Source of the DNA: Pseudomonadota bacterium
GTDB taxonomy: Bacteria; Pseudomonadota; Alphaproteobacteria; Acetobacterales; Acetobacteraceae
Direction of reading: 5' to 3'
NCBI GenBank assembly: GCA_021809435.1
Contig: JAKBAD010000002.1
Location: 186,001-250,000 of the forward strand
DNA length: 64,000 bases
Shown here: positions 56,117-64,000 of the stretch, piece after piece
Numbering within the stretch: position 1 is the stretch's first letter
Layout of the letters: each line of letters begins with the position of its first letter
The notes under the pieces: generated by a model
What the model saw: the letters and a program-made list of their open reading frames with translations, nothing else
Database searches by the model: none
Told to the model about the DNA's origin: nothing
Position numbers and translations under genes: made by a program

Positions 56117-56731
56117 ATGCAAAAAAACTCTGCCCTGCTGATCATCGATGTCCAGCCCGATTTCTGCCCCCAAGGCCCGCTGGCCGTGCCGGGCGGCGAT
56201 GAAATTATCCCCCTGATCAACCAACTGGCCACCAGTTTCGAAACGGTGGTGCTGACACAGGATTGGCATCCGCCCGGCCATGTCTCGTTCGCGGCCAATC
56301 ATCCGGGCAAGGCGCCGTTCGAGACCATCACCCTGCCCTATGGCCCGCAGGTGCTCTGGCCCACCCATTGCGTCATGGGCAGCGCGGGCGCGGCGCTGCA
56401 CCCGGCGCTCAACATTCCCCATGCCTCGGCGATCATCCGCAAAGGCTCGAACATAAATGTCGATTCCTACTCGGCCTTTCTGGAAGCCGACCGCACCACC
56501 CGCACCGGGCTCGATGGTTATCTGACCTCGCGCGGCATCACCCATGTCTATCTCGCCGGGCTGGCGACAGATTTCTGCGTCGCCTGGTCTGCCGAGGATG
56601 CCCGCGCCTTTGGCCTCGAGGCGACCATTATAGAAGATGCCTGCCGGGCGATCGACCTGAACGGCTCGCTGGCCGCCGCCTGGGCACGGCTGGCGGCATG
56701 CGGCGTTCAACGCGCCCCGACACTTATTTAA
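56117..56731 (+). CDS. pncA: Nicotinamidase
   Basis: Converts nicotinamide to nicotinate for NAD salvage. The 204 residues carry the catalytic triad D11 (LLIIDVQPDF), K109 (AIIRKGSN) and C154 (ATDFCVAWSA), and metal ligands in TQDWHPPGHVSF (near 48-59). LWPTHCVMGSAGAALHP is the cis-peptide region. The ATG at 56117 is the family start. The last 8 bp overlap the convergent helicase gene. Divergent from rplK. Confidence 0.93.
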   Translation: MQKNSALLIIDVQPDFCPQGPLAVPGGDEIIPLINQLATSFETVVLTQDWHPPGHVSFAANHPGKAPFETITLPYGPQVLWPTHCVMGSAGAALHPALNIPHASAIIRKGSNINVDSYSAFLEADRTTRTGLDGYLTSRGITHVYLAGLATDFCVAWSAEDARAFGLEATIIEDACRAIDLNGSLAAAWARLAACGVQRAPTLI

Positions 56732-58511
56732 GCGACTTGGCGGCCTTGTTCTTGCGCCGGCGCTCCTGCTCGCCGGGCTTGCCGTCTTTTTCCCGCCGGG
56801 GCGGTTTGGGCGCGCTGGGCTTGGCATAAGGCTTGTGGCCACCAGGCTTGGGCGCGCCCTTGCCATAAGGGCGGGGGGCGCGCTCTTCGCCCGGATGCTC
56901 ACGGCGCGGGCCACTCGAGGGCGGCGCGCTCAGCTCAATCTGAAATTCGCCCGGCGCCGGCTCGGCCACCGCGCGGGCAAAGGCCTCGGCCACTTCCGGC
57001 GCCACCTCGAACTTGGTCTCGCGGTCGAAAATGCGGATGGCGCCGATCTCGGCCTTGGTCACGTTGCCGCGCTTGCACAGCATGGGCAGCAGCCAGCGCG
57101 GATCGGCATTCTGCGCACGGCCCGCCGAAACACGAAACCACACCGGACCATTGCCGGTGATGACGGCCATGCGCGGGGCGCGCTTGGGGCGAGGCGGCGG
57201 CTCGGGGGCCAGCACGGTCACGTTCGCGGCCTGGGGAAAATGCGCCGAAGCCAGCGCGATGAACGCCGCCGCGATCTGCTCGGGCTCGTAGCGCTCCGAG
57301 AGCCGCAGCGCCTGACGGCGGGTTTCCTGGTCAGGCGTTTGCTCGAGTAGCGGATGTTCGGCCAGGCGCGCCTCGTCGGCGGCCTTGATCTGGGCGATGG
57401 TCGGCGGGTCGATCCATTCGGGCGTGATGCGCGCGGACGTGAGCAGCATCTCGGCGCGGCGGCGCTTATGGGGGGTAACCAGCAACAAGCATTGCCCCTT
57501 GCGCCCGGCGCGCCCGGTGCGGCCCGAGCGGTGCAGCAGCGTCGCCTTGGCGGTCGGCAAATCGGCGTGAATCACCAGATCGAGCGCCGGCAGGTCGAGC
57601 CCGCGCGCCGCCACATCGGTGGCGATGCAGGCTTGCGCCCGGCCGTCCTTGAGCGCGCTCAGCGCGGCGTTGCGCTCGGCCTGCGAAAGCTCACCCGAGA
57701 GCGCCACGGCGTTAAAGCCGCGCGAGAGCAGGTCGGCATGCACATGCTTCACGCCTTCGCGCGTGGCGCAGAACACGATGGCGCGGGTATTGGCCGCGCG
57801 CAGCAAATTCACCAGCACGGCGCGCTCCTCATGCGGGGCCACACGCACGGCCTTATAGTCGATATCGGCATGCGGCTCGGTCCGGCTGATCAGCTCCAGG
57901 CGCAGGGCGTTGCGCTGATAAGCCGCCGCCAGCCCCAGAATCTCGCGCGGCAGAGTGGCCGAGAACAGCAGCGTGCGGCGATCCTCGGGCGTGGCGCCCA
58001 CCAGCGCATCCAGCTCCTCCTTGAAGCCCATGTCGAGCATCTCGTCCGCCTCATCGAGCACCAGCGCGCGCACGGCCTCGAGCCGGAGCGCGCCACGGGC
58101 CAGATGGTCGTTCAGGCGCCCAGGCGTGCCGACCACAATGTGGCAGCCGGCCTGCAAATGCCGCGCCTCGCGCCGCGGATCCATGCCGCCCACGCAGGGC
58201 ACCACCCGCGCGCCGGTCTGCTCGTAGAGCCAAGCCAGCTCCGCCTGCACCTGCAACGCCAGCTCGCGCGTGGGGGCGATGACCAGCGCCAGCGGCAAGC
58301 CAGGCGGCGGCAGCGCCCCGTCCTCGCCCAGCAGCGTGGGCGCGAATCCCAGGCCGAAGGCCACTGTCTTGCCAGAGCCGGTCTGGGCCGAAACCAGCAG
58401 GTCGCGGTCCGGGTCAGCGGTCAGCACCGCCTCCTGCACAGGGGTCGGAACGTCATAGCCACGCTCTTTCAGCGCGGCCGCAAGGGCGGGGTGGGCGGTT
58501 TCAAAACTCAT
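56724..58511 (-). CDS. DEAD-box RNA helicase, DbpA/CsdA-like
   Basis: A 595-residue ATP-dependent RNA helicase. The Q motif is DVPTPVQEAVL, motif I AQTGSGKT (42-49), motif II LVLDEADEMLDMGF (near 153), motif III FSATLP and motif VI HRSGRTGRAGRKGQ (near 335). Residues about 445-530 resemble the DbpA RNA-binding domain (APRMAVITGNGPVWFRVSAG-type region onward). The tail is Lys/Pro/Gly-rich and basic. The ribosome site AGGAG is 6 nt before the ATG. It probably acts in ribosome assembly or cold adaptation, in line with the neighbouring cold-shock gene; that link is inference. Confidence 0.9.
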   Translation of the reverse strand: MSFETAHPALAAALKERGYDVPTPVQEAVLTADPDRDLLVSAQTGSGKTVAFGLGFAPTLLGEDGALPPPGLPLALVIAPTRELALQVQAELAWLYEQTGARVVPCVGGMDPRREARHLQAGCHIVVGTPGRLNDHLARGALRLEAVRALVLDEADEMLDMGFKEELDALVGATPEDRRTLLFSATLPREILGLAAAYQRNALRLELISRTEPHADIDYKAVRVAPHEERAVLVNLLRAANTRAIVFCATREGVKHVHADLLSRGFNAVALSGELSQAERNAALSALKDGRAQACIATDVAARGLDLPALDLVIHADLPTAKATLLHRSGRTGRAGRKGQCLLLVTPHKRRRAEMLLTSARITPEWIDPPTIAQIKAADEARLAEHPLLEQTPDQETRRQALRLSERYEPEQIAAAFIALASAHFPQAANVTVLAPEPPPRPKRAPRMAVITGNGPVWFRVSAGRAQNADPRWLLPMLCKRGNVTKAEIGAIRIFDRETKFEVAPEVAEAFARAVAEPAPGEFQIELSAPPSSGPRREHPGEERAPRPYGKGAPKPGGHKPYAKPSAPKPPRREKDGKPGEQERRRKNKAAKSLK

Positions 58512-58736
58512 CGGGTGCTCCTAAAGGCTTTGCCCCCCCAAACACAAGCCCGTTGACGCAGGCGAGCCCCTTGCGGCGCGCGCATCTGTAACGCTCATGT
58601 CATAATCAGCCAGCTTACACCCGCCCCCACGCGCCCCGCTCTGCGCTTTGCGCATGGTTCCGGCCCCGGCCATGTAAAAACACCTCCCAAGCCAGCAAAA
58701 TCCTGGGGTTTTTGCCCCCCTGACGCGATTTCGGGA

Positions 58737-58765
58737 TTGAAGACGCCCCTCACCTGCCCTATGGT
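58737..58765 (+). promoter_or_regulatory. Promoter of the cold-shock protein gene
   Basis: TTGAAG (58737-58742) and TATGGT (58760-58765) lie 17 bp apart. The predicted start near 58772 gives a leader of about 53 nt. The rest of the 313-bp gap from 58512 shows no gene. Confidence 0.5.
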
Positions 58766-58824
58766 CCCAGCTGTTAGGGCAACCGCCCCGACACCGTGCA
58801 AGTTTTCAAAGGACTGTGTATCTA

Positions 58825-59505
58825 GTGCGACCCCCGAAAAACGACCGTCAGCGGCAGAATCGCCGTCGCGGATTTGACGACGACAATTTCTTTGGCAATT
58901 CGCCCCCTCCCCCGCCGTCATTTTCCGGGTTCGGCTCCGCATCCTCGGCACCCGAGGCCAAAGCCACGGTGAAATGGTATAATTCCGAGAAGGGATATGG
59001 CTTCGTCGAGATGGCCGATGGCTCCGGCGATGTGTTCCTTCACGCCAATTCCCTGCAGAACGCCGGCTACCAGTCGGTCACGCCCGGCGCCGTTCTGCAA
59101 ATCCGCGTCGGCCAGGGCCATAAAGGCCGTCAGGTCGATCAGGTCGTTTCCGTGACCGAGGGCGCCGCGCCCCCGCCCCGTTCGGGCGGTTTTGGTGATC
59201 GCGGCGACCGCGGCGGTTTCGGTGACCGTGGCGATCGTGGCGGCTTCGACCGTCCCCGTGCGCCCCGCGCCCCGCGCGCCGTGGCCACCGGCCCGGCTGT
59301 CGAAACCACTGGCATCGTCAAATGGTACAATGCCACCAAGGGTTTTGGCTTCATCTCGCCCCAGGAAGGCGGCAAGGATGTGTTCGTGCACGCCACCGCC
59401 CTTGAGACCGCCGGCCTGCAGCCCCTGCAGGAAGGCCAGTCGGTGCGAATCAGCGTGGTTCAGGGCGCCAAGGGCCCGGAAGTCTCGTCCATCAGCGTTG
59501 ACTAA
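58825..59505 (+). CDS. Cold-shock protein with two CSD domains
   Basis: A 226-residue nucleic-acid-binding protein. After a basic, Gln/Arg-rich N-terminus come two cold-shock domains: the first (about 45-108) with KWYNSEKGYGFVEM and DVFLHANSL, the second (about 160-225) with KWYNATKGFGFISP and DVFVHATAL. The linker has RGG-like repeats GFGDRGDRGGFGDRGDRGGF. No ATG is near. GTG at 58825 is preferred over GTG at 58816 because AAGGA is 11 nt rather than 2 nt away. Such double-domain proteins are typical of alphaproteobacteria. A terminator follows. Confidence 0.88.
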   Translation: MRPPKNDRQRQNRRRGFDDDNFFGNSPPPPPSFSGFGSASSAPEAKATVKWYNSEKGYGFVEMADGSGDVFLHANSLQNAGYQSVTPGAVLQIRVGQGHKGRQVDQVVSVTEGAAPPPRSGGFGDRGDRGGFGDRGDRGGFDRPRAPRAPRAVATGPAVETTGIVKWYNATKGFGFISPQEGGKDVFVHATALETAGLQPLQEGQSVRISVVQGAKGPEVSSISVD

Positions 59506-59541
59506 GCTCAGGCCAGTCCGCTGAGCGCCTTATGCTCACAG

Positions 59542-59570
59542 AAAAGCCCCGCGTCAGCGGGGCTTTTTTG
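59542..59570. terminator. Terminator between cold-shock gene and lexA
   Basis: The stem agccccgc/gcggggct with loop gtca (59545-59564) is flanked by A4 and T6, so it can serve both convergent genes. Confidence 0.9.
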
Positions 59571-59588
59571 TGGCGTGGCGCGAGACGT

Positions 59589-60284
59589 TCAATAGCGGCG
59601 GAACAGCGCCACCAGCCGCCCCTGCACCCGCACCCGCTCGGCTGGCAGAATGCGGGTTTCGAATTTGGCATTGGCGGGCTCCAGCGCAATCGAGTTACCC
59701 CGCCGGCGCAAGCGCTTCAGCGTCACCTCGTTATCATCCACCAGCGCCACCACGATCTGGCCGTTCTCCGCCGTCTCACCACGCTTGATGATGACGGTAT
59801 CGCCATCGAGAATGCCGGCTTCGATCATCGATTCGCCATCGACCTCAAGCGCGAAATGCTCCCCCGCCCCGAGCAGCGACACCGGCACCTCGATTTCGGA
59901 ATCATTGTCGCGCAGCGCCTCAATCGGCAGGCCGGCGGCGATCTTGCCAAACAGCGGCAGCGAGACCGCCCCCGTCTCGCTAGCGGACTTCACGGCAGGC
60001 AGGCGGGGCGAGAAATTACCCTGAATGACATTGGGCGCGAAACGCTGGGGCGAACGGGCAGTCGCCAGATCCTCGGGCAGCCGCACCACCTCCAACGCCC
60101 GCGCGCGGTGCTTGTGGCGGCGCAAAAACCCCCGTTCCTCAAGGGCAGTGATCAGCCGGTGAATGCCCGATTTGGAGCGCAGATCCAGCGCCTCCTTCAT
60201 CTCCTCGAAGCTGGGCGAGCAACCGGTCTCACGCAAATGCCGGTCGATGAACACCAGCAATTCATGCTGCTTGGATGTGAGCAT
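59589..60284 (-). CDS. lexA: LexA SOS repressor
   Basis: A 231-residue repressor-protease. The N-terminal winged helix starts [17 protein letters not shown], with the recognition region [20 protein letters not shown]. The cleavage bond is A117-G118 in KIAAGLP. The catalytic dyad is S152 (VDGESM) and K190 (EVTLKRL). The ATG at 60284 has GGAGG 5 nt upstream; the longer frame reaches into the promoter. It has its own LexA box, so it is autoregulated. It follows moeA by 65 bp. Confidence 0.97.
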   Translation of the reverse strand: MLTSKQHELLVFIDRHLRETGCSPSFEEMKEALDLRSKSGIHRLITALEERGFLRRHKHRARALEVVRLPEDLATARSPQRFAPNVIQGNFSPRLPAVKSASETGAVSLPLFGKIAAGLPIEALRDNDSEIEVPVSLLGAGEHFALEVDGESMIEAGILDGDTVIIKRGETAENGQIVVALVDDNEVTLKRLRRRGNSIALEPANAKFETRILPAERVRVQGRLVALFRRY

Positions 60285-60323
60285 TTGCGCCTCCGCGCGG
60301 AACAAAACCAAAACGTCAAAAAT

Positions 60324-60353
60324 GTTCTAGTTTGGTTCTCGCGCGTCGGTCAA
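60324..60353 (-). promoter_or_regulatory. lexA promoter with SOS box
   Basis: GTTC-N7-GTTC (60324-60338), the alphaproteobacterial LexA box, overlaps the -10 box CTAGAA (60330-60325). The -35 box is TTGACC (60353-60348), 17 bp away and overlapping the moeA stop. A second, weaker half-matching site, GTTT-N7-GTTC on the minus strand, lies at 60300-60314. Confidence 0.85.
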
Positions 60354-61552
60354 GTGTTGCGCAGCCGGATGATCTGCACCAGCGCGCCGGGCCCGGCCGC
60401 GGGGGCGAAGGGTTTGCGGCAAATCAGCGCCTCCGCGCCCGCCAGAGCGCGCAACTGGCTCGAATCCTGGTAATCATAAGGCACCACCACCTCGCCCAGT
60501 TCGCTCGCAACCAGCCGGGCGCGCAGAAAATCCTCGCGCTGGTCATTGGCTTTCAGCGGCGCGCCGAGCGGCGCGGGCTCGAGCACCGGCAGGCCGGCGG
60601 CCGCGCCTTGGCCGGCCAACGCGGCCAGGAGCGGGGCCAGAAACAGCAGCGCGCACACATAAGCCGAAACCGGATTGCCGGGCAGCCCCAGCACCGGCAG
60701 CGTCCCCACCCGGCCAAAAATCAGCGGTTTGCCCGGCCGCATGGCAATTTTCCAGAAATCGAGCGCAAAACCGCGCTCCGCCAACCCGGTCTGGATGAGG
60801 TCGTGCGTCCCCACGCTGGCCCCGCCCGAGGTTACCAGCAAATCGGCCCCGCGCGCGGCATCCGCCCCCTGGGCAATGGCCGAGATATCATCGCGCGCCA
60901 TTGGCAACACCAGCGGCTCGCCGCCCTGCGCGGCCACGAAAGCGCTGAGCAACGCGGCGTTGGAATTGACAATTCCCCCGGCCATCAGCGGCTCACCGGG
61001 CAGCGAAATCTCATCGCCCGTGCATAAAATCGCCACGCGCGGGCGCCGGTGCACACTCAGCCACGGCGTATTGGCCGCCGCCGCCAGGCCAAGCCCGCGG
61101 GCAGTCAGCCGCTCGCCGCGCCCCAGCAGCTCGGTGCCTTGGGCAAAATCCTGGGCTCTGGGGCGGATATGACGCCCCGGCACCGCGCCGTCGCGCGGGC
61201 TGACAAAACCGGTATCGAGATCGACATCCTCCTGGATGATCACGGCATCCGCGCCCTCGGGAATGACCGAGCCCGTGAACACCCGCACCGCCTCACGCGG
61301 GCCGACCACGCCACCAAAGGGCCTGCCGGCCGGCGCCTCGCCAATCAGCCGCAGGCGCGCGCCCGGGGCGGCGTCCACGGCGCGCAGCGCATAGCCATCC
61401 ATGGCTGAAACATCGGCAGGCGGCTGGTTGAGCCGGGCCACCACCGGCGCCGCCAGCACCCGCCCCAACCCTTGGGCCAGCGCCACCGTCTCCGCCCCCA
61501 CGGGCGTTATATTGGCTAAAATCCGGCCGCGCGCTTCCTCAACGCTGATCAT
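60350..61552 (-). CDS. moeA: Molybdopterin molybdenumtransferase MoeA
   Basis: Inserts molybdenum into adenylated molybdopterin. The 400 residues begin [27 protein letters not shown] near residue 44 is the conserved active-site block, and STGDE-type text (here ILCTGDEI) opens the MoeA/MogA fold near residue 180, with [12 protein letters not shown] and [12 protein letters not shown] following. The ATG at 61552 overlaps the end of moaC by 14 bp. lexA follows 65 bp later with its own promoter. Confidence 0.95.
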   Translation of the reverse strand: MISVEEARGRILANITPVGAETVALAQGLGRVLAAPVVARLNQPPADVSAMDGYALRAVDAAPGARLRLIGEAPAGRPFGGVVGPREAVRVFTGSVIPEGADAVIIQEDVDLDTGFVSPRDGAVPGRHIRPRAQDFAQGTELLGRGERLTARGLGLAAAANTPWLSVHRRPRVAILCTGDEISLPGEPLMAGGIVNSNAALLSAFVAAQGGEPLVLPMARDDISAIAQGADAARGADLLVTSGGASVGTHDLIQTGLAERGFALDFWKIAMRPGKPLIFGRVGTLPVLGLPGNPVSAYVCALLFLAPLLAALAGQGAAAGLPVLEPAPLGAPLKANDQREDFLRARLVASELGEVVVPYDYQDSSQLRALAGAEALICRKPFAPAAGPGALVQIIRLRNT

Positions 61553-62018
61553 CCGCCACAAACTCCCCGCTCTTGCCGCCCAGCTTGCGTACCAGGCGTA
61601 TATCTTCAAGCCGCATCTGCTTATCGGCGGCCTTGAGCATGTCATAGAGTGTCAGCCCGGCCACCGAAACCGCGGTCAGCGCCTCCATCTCGGCGCCCGT
61701 GCGCCCGGTGGTGCGCACAACGGCCTCGATATCGATCTGCCCCTCCCGCAGGGTGAAGTCCACGCTCACCTGGTCGAGCAGCAGCCCGTGACAAAGCGGA
61801 ATCAGCTCTGGCGTGCGCTTGGCGGCCATGATTCCGGCCAGGCGCGCGGTGGCCAGCACATCGCCCTTGGGGGCGCTGCCGGCGCGGATGAGATCGAGCG
61901 TGGCCGGAGCCGCCACCAGCCGCCCCCGTGCCACAGCCAAGCGCGCGGTCTCGGGCTTGGCCGACACATCGACCATATTGGCGGCGCCATCGGCGCCGAT
62001 ATGGGTCAGCCCGCTCAC
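61539..62018 (-). CDS. moaC: Cyclic pyranopterin monophosphate synthase MoaC
   Basis: Second half of the first step of molybdenum cofactor synthesis. The 159 residues carry [38 protein letters not shown]-type text (here [16 protein letters not shown]) with the catalytic His, and [20 protein letters not shown]. Starts overlapping the trpC stop by 4 bp (ATGA) and ends overlapping moeA by 14 bp. Confidence 0.97.
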   Translation of the reverse strand: MSGLTHIGADGAANMVDVSAKPETARLAVARGRLVAAPATLDLIRAGSAPKGDVLATARLAGIMAAKRTPELIPLCHGLLLDQVSVDFTLREGQIDIEAVVRTTGRTGAEMEALTAVSVAGLTLYDMLKAADKQMRLEDIRLVRKLGGKSGEFVADDQR

Positions 62019-62824
62019 GCCGCGTCCAGCAATTCACGCAATGCCGCGCCCACATCGGGTTTGCGCATCAGCGATTCGCCAACCAGATAGCCCTGCACCC
62101 CCACCGCGTTCAGACGGTTGATATCGGCATGCGTGCGGATGCCCGATTCCGAGATGAGAAATTTCTCCGGCGGGCACAGGCGCGAAAGCTCCTCGGTCAC
62201 ATCGAGCGAGGTGACGAGGGTTTTCAGATTGCGGTTATTAATGCCCAGCAGCGGGGTCTGGAGCCCCAGCGCGCGCTCCAACTCGGCCTCGTTATGCACT
62301 TCCACCAGCACATCCATATCGAGCGCGCGGGCCAGCGCCTCCAGGTCGCGGGCCTCGGCATCTTCCAGCGCCGCCATGATCAGCAGGATGCAATCCGCCC
62401 CCATCGCGCGGCTTTCATAGATCTGCCAGGCATCGAGAATAAAATCCTTGCGCAGCACCGGCAGGGTCACGGCCGCGCGCGCGGCCTGCAGGTCGGCGGG
62501 CGAGCCCTGAAAATAAGGCGCATCGGTAAGCACCGAGAGGCAGGCGGCGCCGTTTTCGGCATAAGCCCGCGCCAGGCTGGCGGGGTCGAAATCCGGGCGG
62601 ATCACTCCACCCGACGGCGAGGCCTTCTTGATCTCGGTGATCATGGCCGGCCGGCCGGCCGCCGCGGCGTCCATCAGCGCGCGCGCAAAACCACGCGGCT
62701 TGCCGGCCTCCTTGGCGGCCGCCTTCAGCTCGTCCTGCGGCTGCACCAGCCGCCTGGCGGCCACCTCGGCACGCTTATCGGCGCAAATGCGGGCCAGCAC
62801 ATCAGTCATTTCCGTCGTCGTCAT
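62015..62824 (-). CDS. trpC: Indole-3-glycerol phosphate synthase
   Basis: A 269-residue TIM-barrel enzyme of tryptophan synthesis. [18 protein letters not shown] near residue 64, [20 protein letters not shown] (catalytic Lys) near residue 120, [18 protein letters not shown] and [14 protein letters not shown] are intact. A second Met 15 bp in (62809) is an equally good start. Overlaps moaC by 4 bp. Confidence 0.97.
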   Translation of the reverse strand: MTTTEMTDVLARICADKRAEVAARRLVQPQDELKAAAKEAGKPRGFARALMDAAAAGRPAMITEIKKASPSGGVIRPDFDPASLARAYAENGAACLSVLTDAPYFQGSPADLQAARAAVTLPVLRKDFILDAWQIYESRAMGADCILLIMAALEDAEARDLEALARALDMDVLVEVHNEAELERALGLQTPLLGINNRNLKTLVTSLDVTEELSRLCPPEKFLISESGIRTHADINRLNAVGVQGYLVGESLMRKPDVGAALRELLDAA

Positions 62825-62833
62825 GAACCAGAC

Positions 62834-63847
62834 TCAGTCCTTCGAAGCCGCGATAAGGCGGGCGAGAACACTGGCTGCCTTGCCTTCATCGAGCGCGCGG
62901 GCGGCCATCGCCACGCCGTCGCGCAACATTGTCGTATGGCCAGCCACAATGAGAGCGGCGGCCGCGTTGAGAAGCACCGTATCACGATACGGGCCGCGCG
63001 CGCCTTCCAACAGCGCATGCAGCGCCTGGGCATTATACGCAGCGTCGCCACCTTTCAAGGCCGAGATCGGCGCGGCGGCCAGACCGGCATCGGCGGCGGT
63101 AACACTAAACGCCCGGATGACGCCGTTTTCCAGCGCCACCACCTGGTTGTCCCCCTCCAAAACCAGCTCATCGAGCCCCTGGCCATGCACCACCCAGGCG
63201 GTTTCGGTGCCCAGCGCCTTGAGCGTCTCGGCCACCGGGCGCAGCCAGGCGGGGTCATACACCCCCATCAGCTGGTGCTTCACCTCGGCGGGGTTGGCCA
63301 TCGGGCCGGTGAGGTTGAACAGCGTGCGGGTGCCCAGCTCCACGCGCACGGGGGCGGCATGGCGCAGCGCCGGGTGGTGGCGGGGCGCGAACAGAAACAC
63401 ACACCCGACCGCGCGCAAAATACCCGCCAGCCGCTCCACCGGCACCTCGATATTCACACCAAGCGCGGCCAGCACATCAGCCGCGCCCGAGCGCGAAGAG
63501 AGCGCGCGGTTGCCATGCTTGGCAACCCTCACACCACATCCAGCCAGCACAAAGGTAACGGCGGTGGAAATATTGAGGCTGGCCGCCCCATCGCCACCCG
63601 TGCCGCATACATCAATAGCGCCTTCCGGTGCCGCCACCCGCGCCATGCGCGCGCGCATGGCGGTCACCGCGCCGGTCAGCTCGGCCACCGTCTCGCCCCT
63701 CACGCGCATGGCCATCAGCATGCCGCCAATCTGCGCGGGCGTCGCCTGGCCATCCATGACAATCCCAAACGCCTCGGCCGCTTCGGCCACGCTCAGCGTC
63801 TCGCCTTTGGCCAAGCGCGCCAGCACGGGTTTGAGCGAGGTGCTCAT
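62834..63847 (-). CDS. trpD: Anthranilate phosphoribosyltransferase
   Basis: A 337-residue enzyme joining anthranilate to [24 protein letters not shown] near residue 80 is the PRPP site. [20 protein letters not shown] and [20 protein letters not shown] follow. Overlaps the trpG stop by 4 bp and precedes trpC by 9 bp, giving the usual trpGDC order. Confidence 0.97.
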   Translation of the reverse strand: MSTSLKPVLARLAKGETLSVAEAAEAFGIVMDGQATPAQIGGMLMAMRVRGETVAELTGAVTAMRARMARVAAPEGAIDVCGTGGDGAASLNISTAVTFVLAGCGVRVAKHGNRALSSRSGAADVLAALGVNIEVPVERLAGILRAVGCVFLFAPRHHPALRHAAPVRVELGTRTLFNLTGPMANPAEVKHQLMGVYDPAWLRPVAETLKALGTETAWVVHGQGLDELVLEGDNQVVALENGVIRAFSVTAADAGLAAAPISALKGGDAAYNAQALHALLEGARGPYRDTVLLNAAAALIVAGHTTMLRDGVAMAARALDEGKAASVLARLIAASKD

Positions 63848-64000
63848 GCCGCGAGCTTGCCCGTCTTCACCTCGGCCAGGGTGAGGAAATTGCGCAAAAT
63901 ATCATGGCCGTGAGAGGTGGCGATGCTCTCGGGGTGGAACTGCACCCCATAAATCGGCCGCTCGGCATGGCGCAGCCCCATGATGATGTCATCCTGCGTC
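63844..64000 (-). CDS. trpG: Anthranilate synthase glutamine amidotransferase component (5' end cut)
   Basis: Only the last 52 codons are in the window. The catalytic His-x-Glu block [19 protein letters not shown] is seen, followed by [10 protein letters not shown] and the stop. This is the class I glutaminase C-terminus. The place directly before trpD (ATGA overlap) supports trpG; a shared pabA role is possible. Confidence 0.93.
   Translation of the reverse strand, partial: TQDDIIMGLRHAERPIYGVQFHPESIATSHGHDILRNFLTLAEVKTGKLAA

Overview
This is a GC-rich chromosomal segment of an alphaproteobacterium, most likely in or near the Acetobacteraceae/Rhodospirillales; the family-level placement is inference. 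Supporting signs are an ATP12-type F1-ATPase chaperone, an aerobic-type cobaltochelatase pair (cobS/cobT) beside a DnaJ-domain gene and bolA, the order trpG-trpD-trpC-moaC-moeA-lexA, a LexA box of the GTTC-N7-GTTC type, and a two-domain cold-shock protein. Nearly all the sequence is housekeeping DNA. There is no phage, CRISPR array or intact insertion sequence.

Left part (1-28 kb): trigger factor with tRNA-Leu upstream; an AsmA-family protein and ATP12; an antiporter/creatininase pair; the GDP-mannose enzyme ManC; a hisZ-purA-gtrA operon; a dnaJ-like/cobS/cobT operon that ends in an AT-rich orphan PIN-like gene; bolA and xerD; a fused aroK-aroB gene whose start is only 18 bp from that of xerD; a SPOR/lytic-transglycosylase lipoprotein; a perfect 18-bp palindrome in an intergenic region; a polysaccharide ABC exporter operon with an aminotransferase and a PaiB-like protein; small DUF2256, PNPOx-like and DUF1491 genes; and an NMT1/THI5-type ABC importer.

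Middle part (28-56 kb): one continuous minus-strand block of the transcription and translation machinery. In transcription order it runs rplK-rplA-rplJ-rplL-rpoB-rpoC, rpsL-rpsG-tuf, the S10 and spc genes, secY-adk, and rpsM-rpsK-rpoA-rplQ. Two usual members are absent: fusA between rpsG and tuf, and secE-nusG before rplK. Several non-coding boundaries look regulated: a terminator-like hairpin in the rpsL leader, terminator-like hairpins before secY and before rpoB, a strong promoter with a CACGTG palindrome before rpsM, and a promoter-plus-terminator unit of about 215 nt between rpoC and rpsL that may be a small RNA.

Right part (56-64 kb): nicotinamidase, a DbpA/CsdA-like DEAD-box helicase, the double cold-shock protein, lexA with its own SOS box, and the molybdopterin (moeA, moaC) and tryptophan (trpC, trpD, trpG) genes, which overlap as one operon running in from the right edge.
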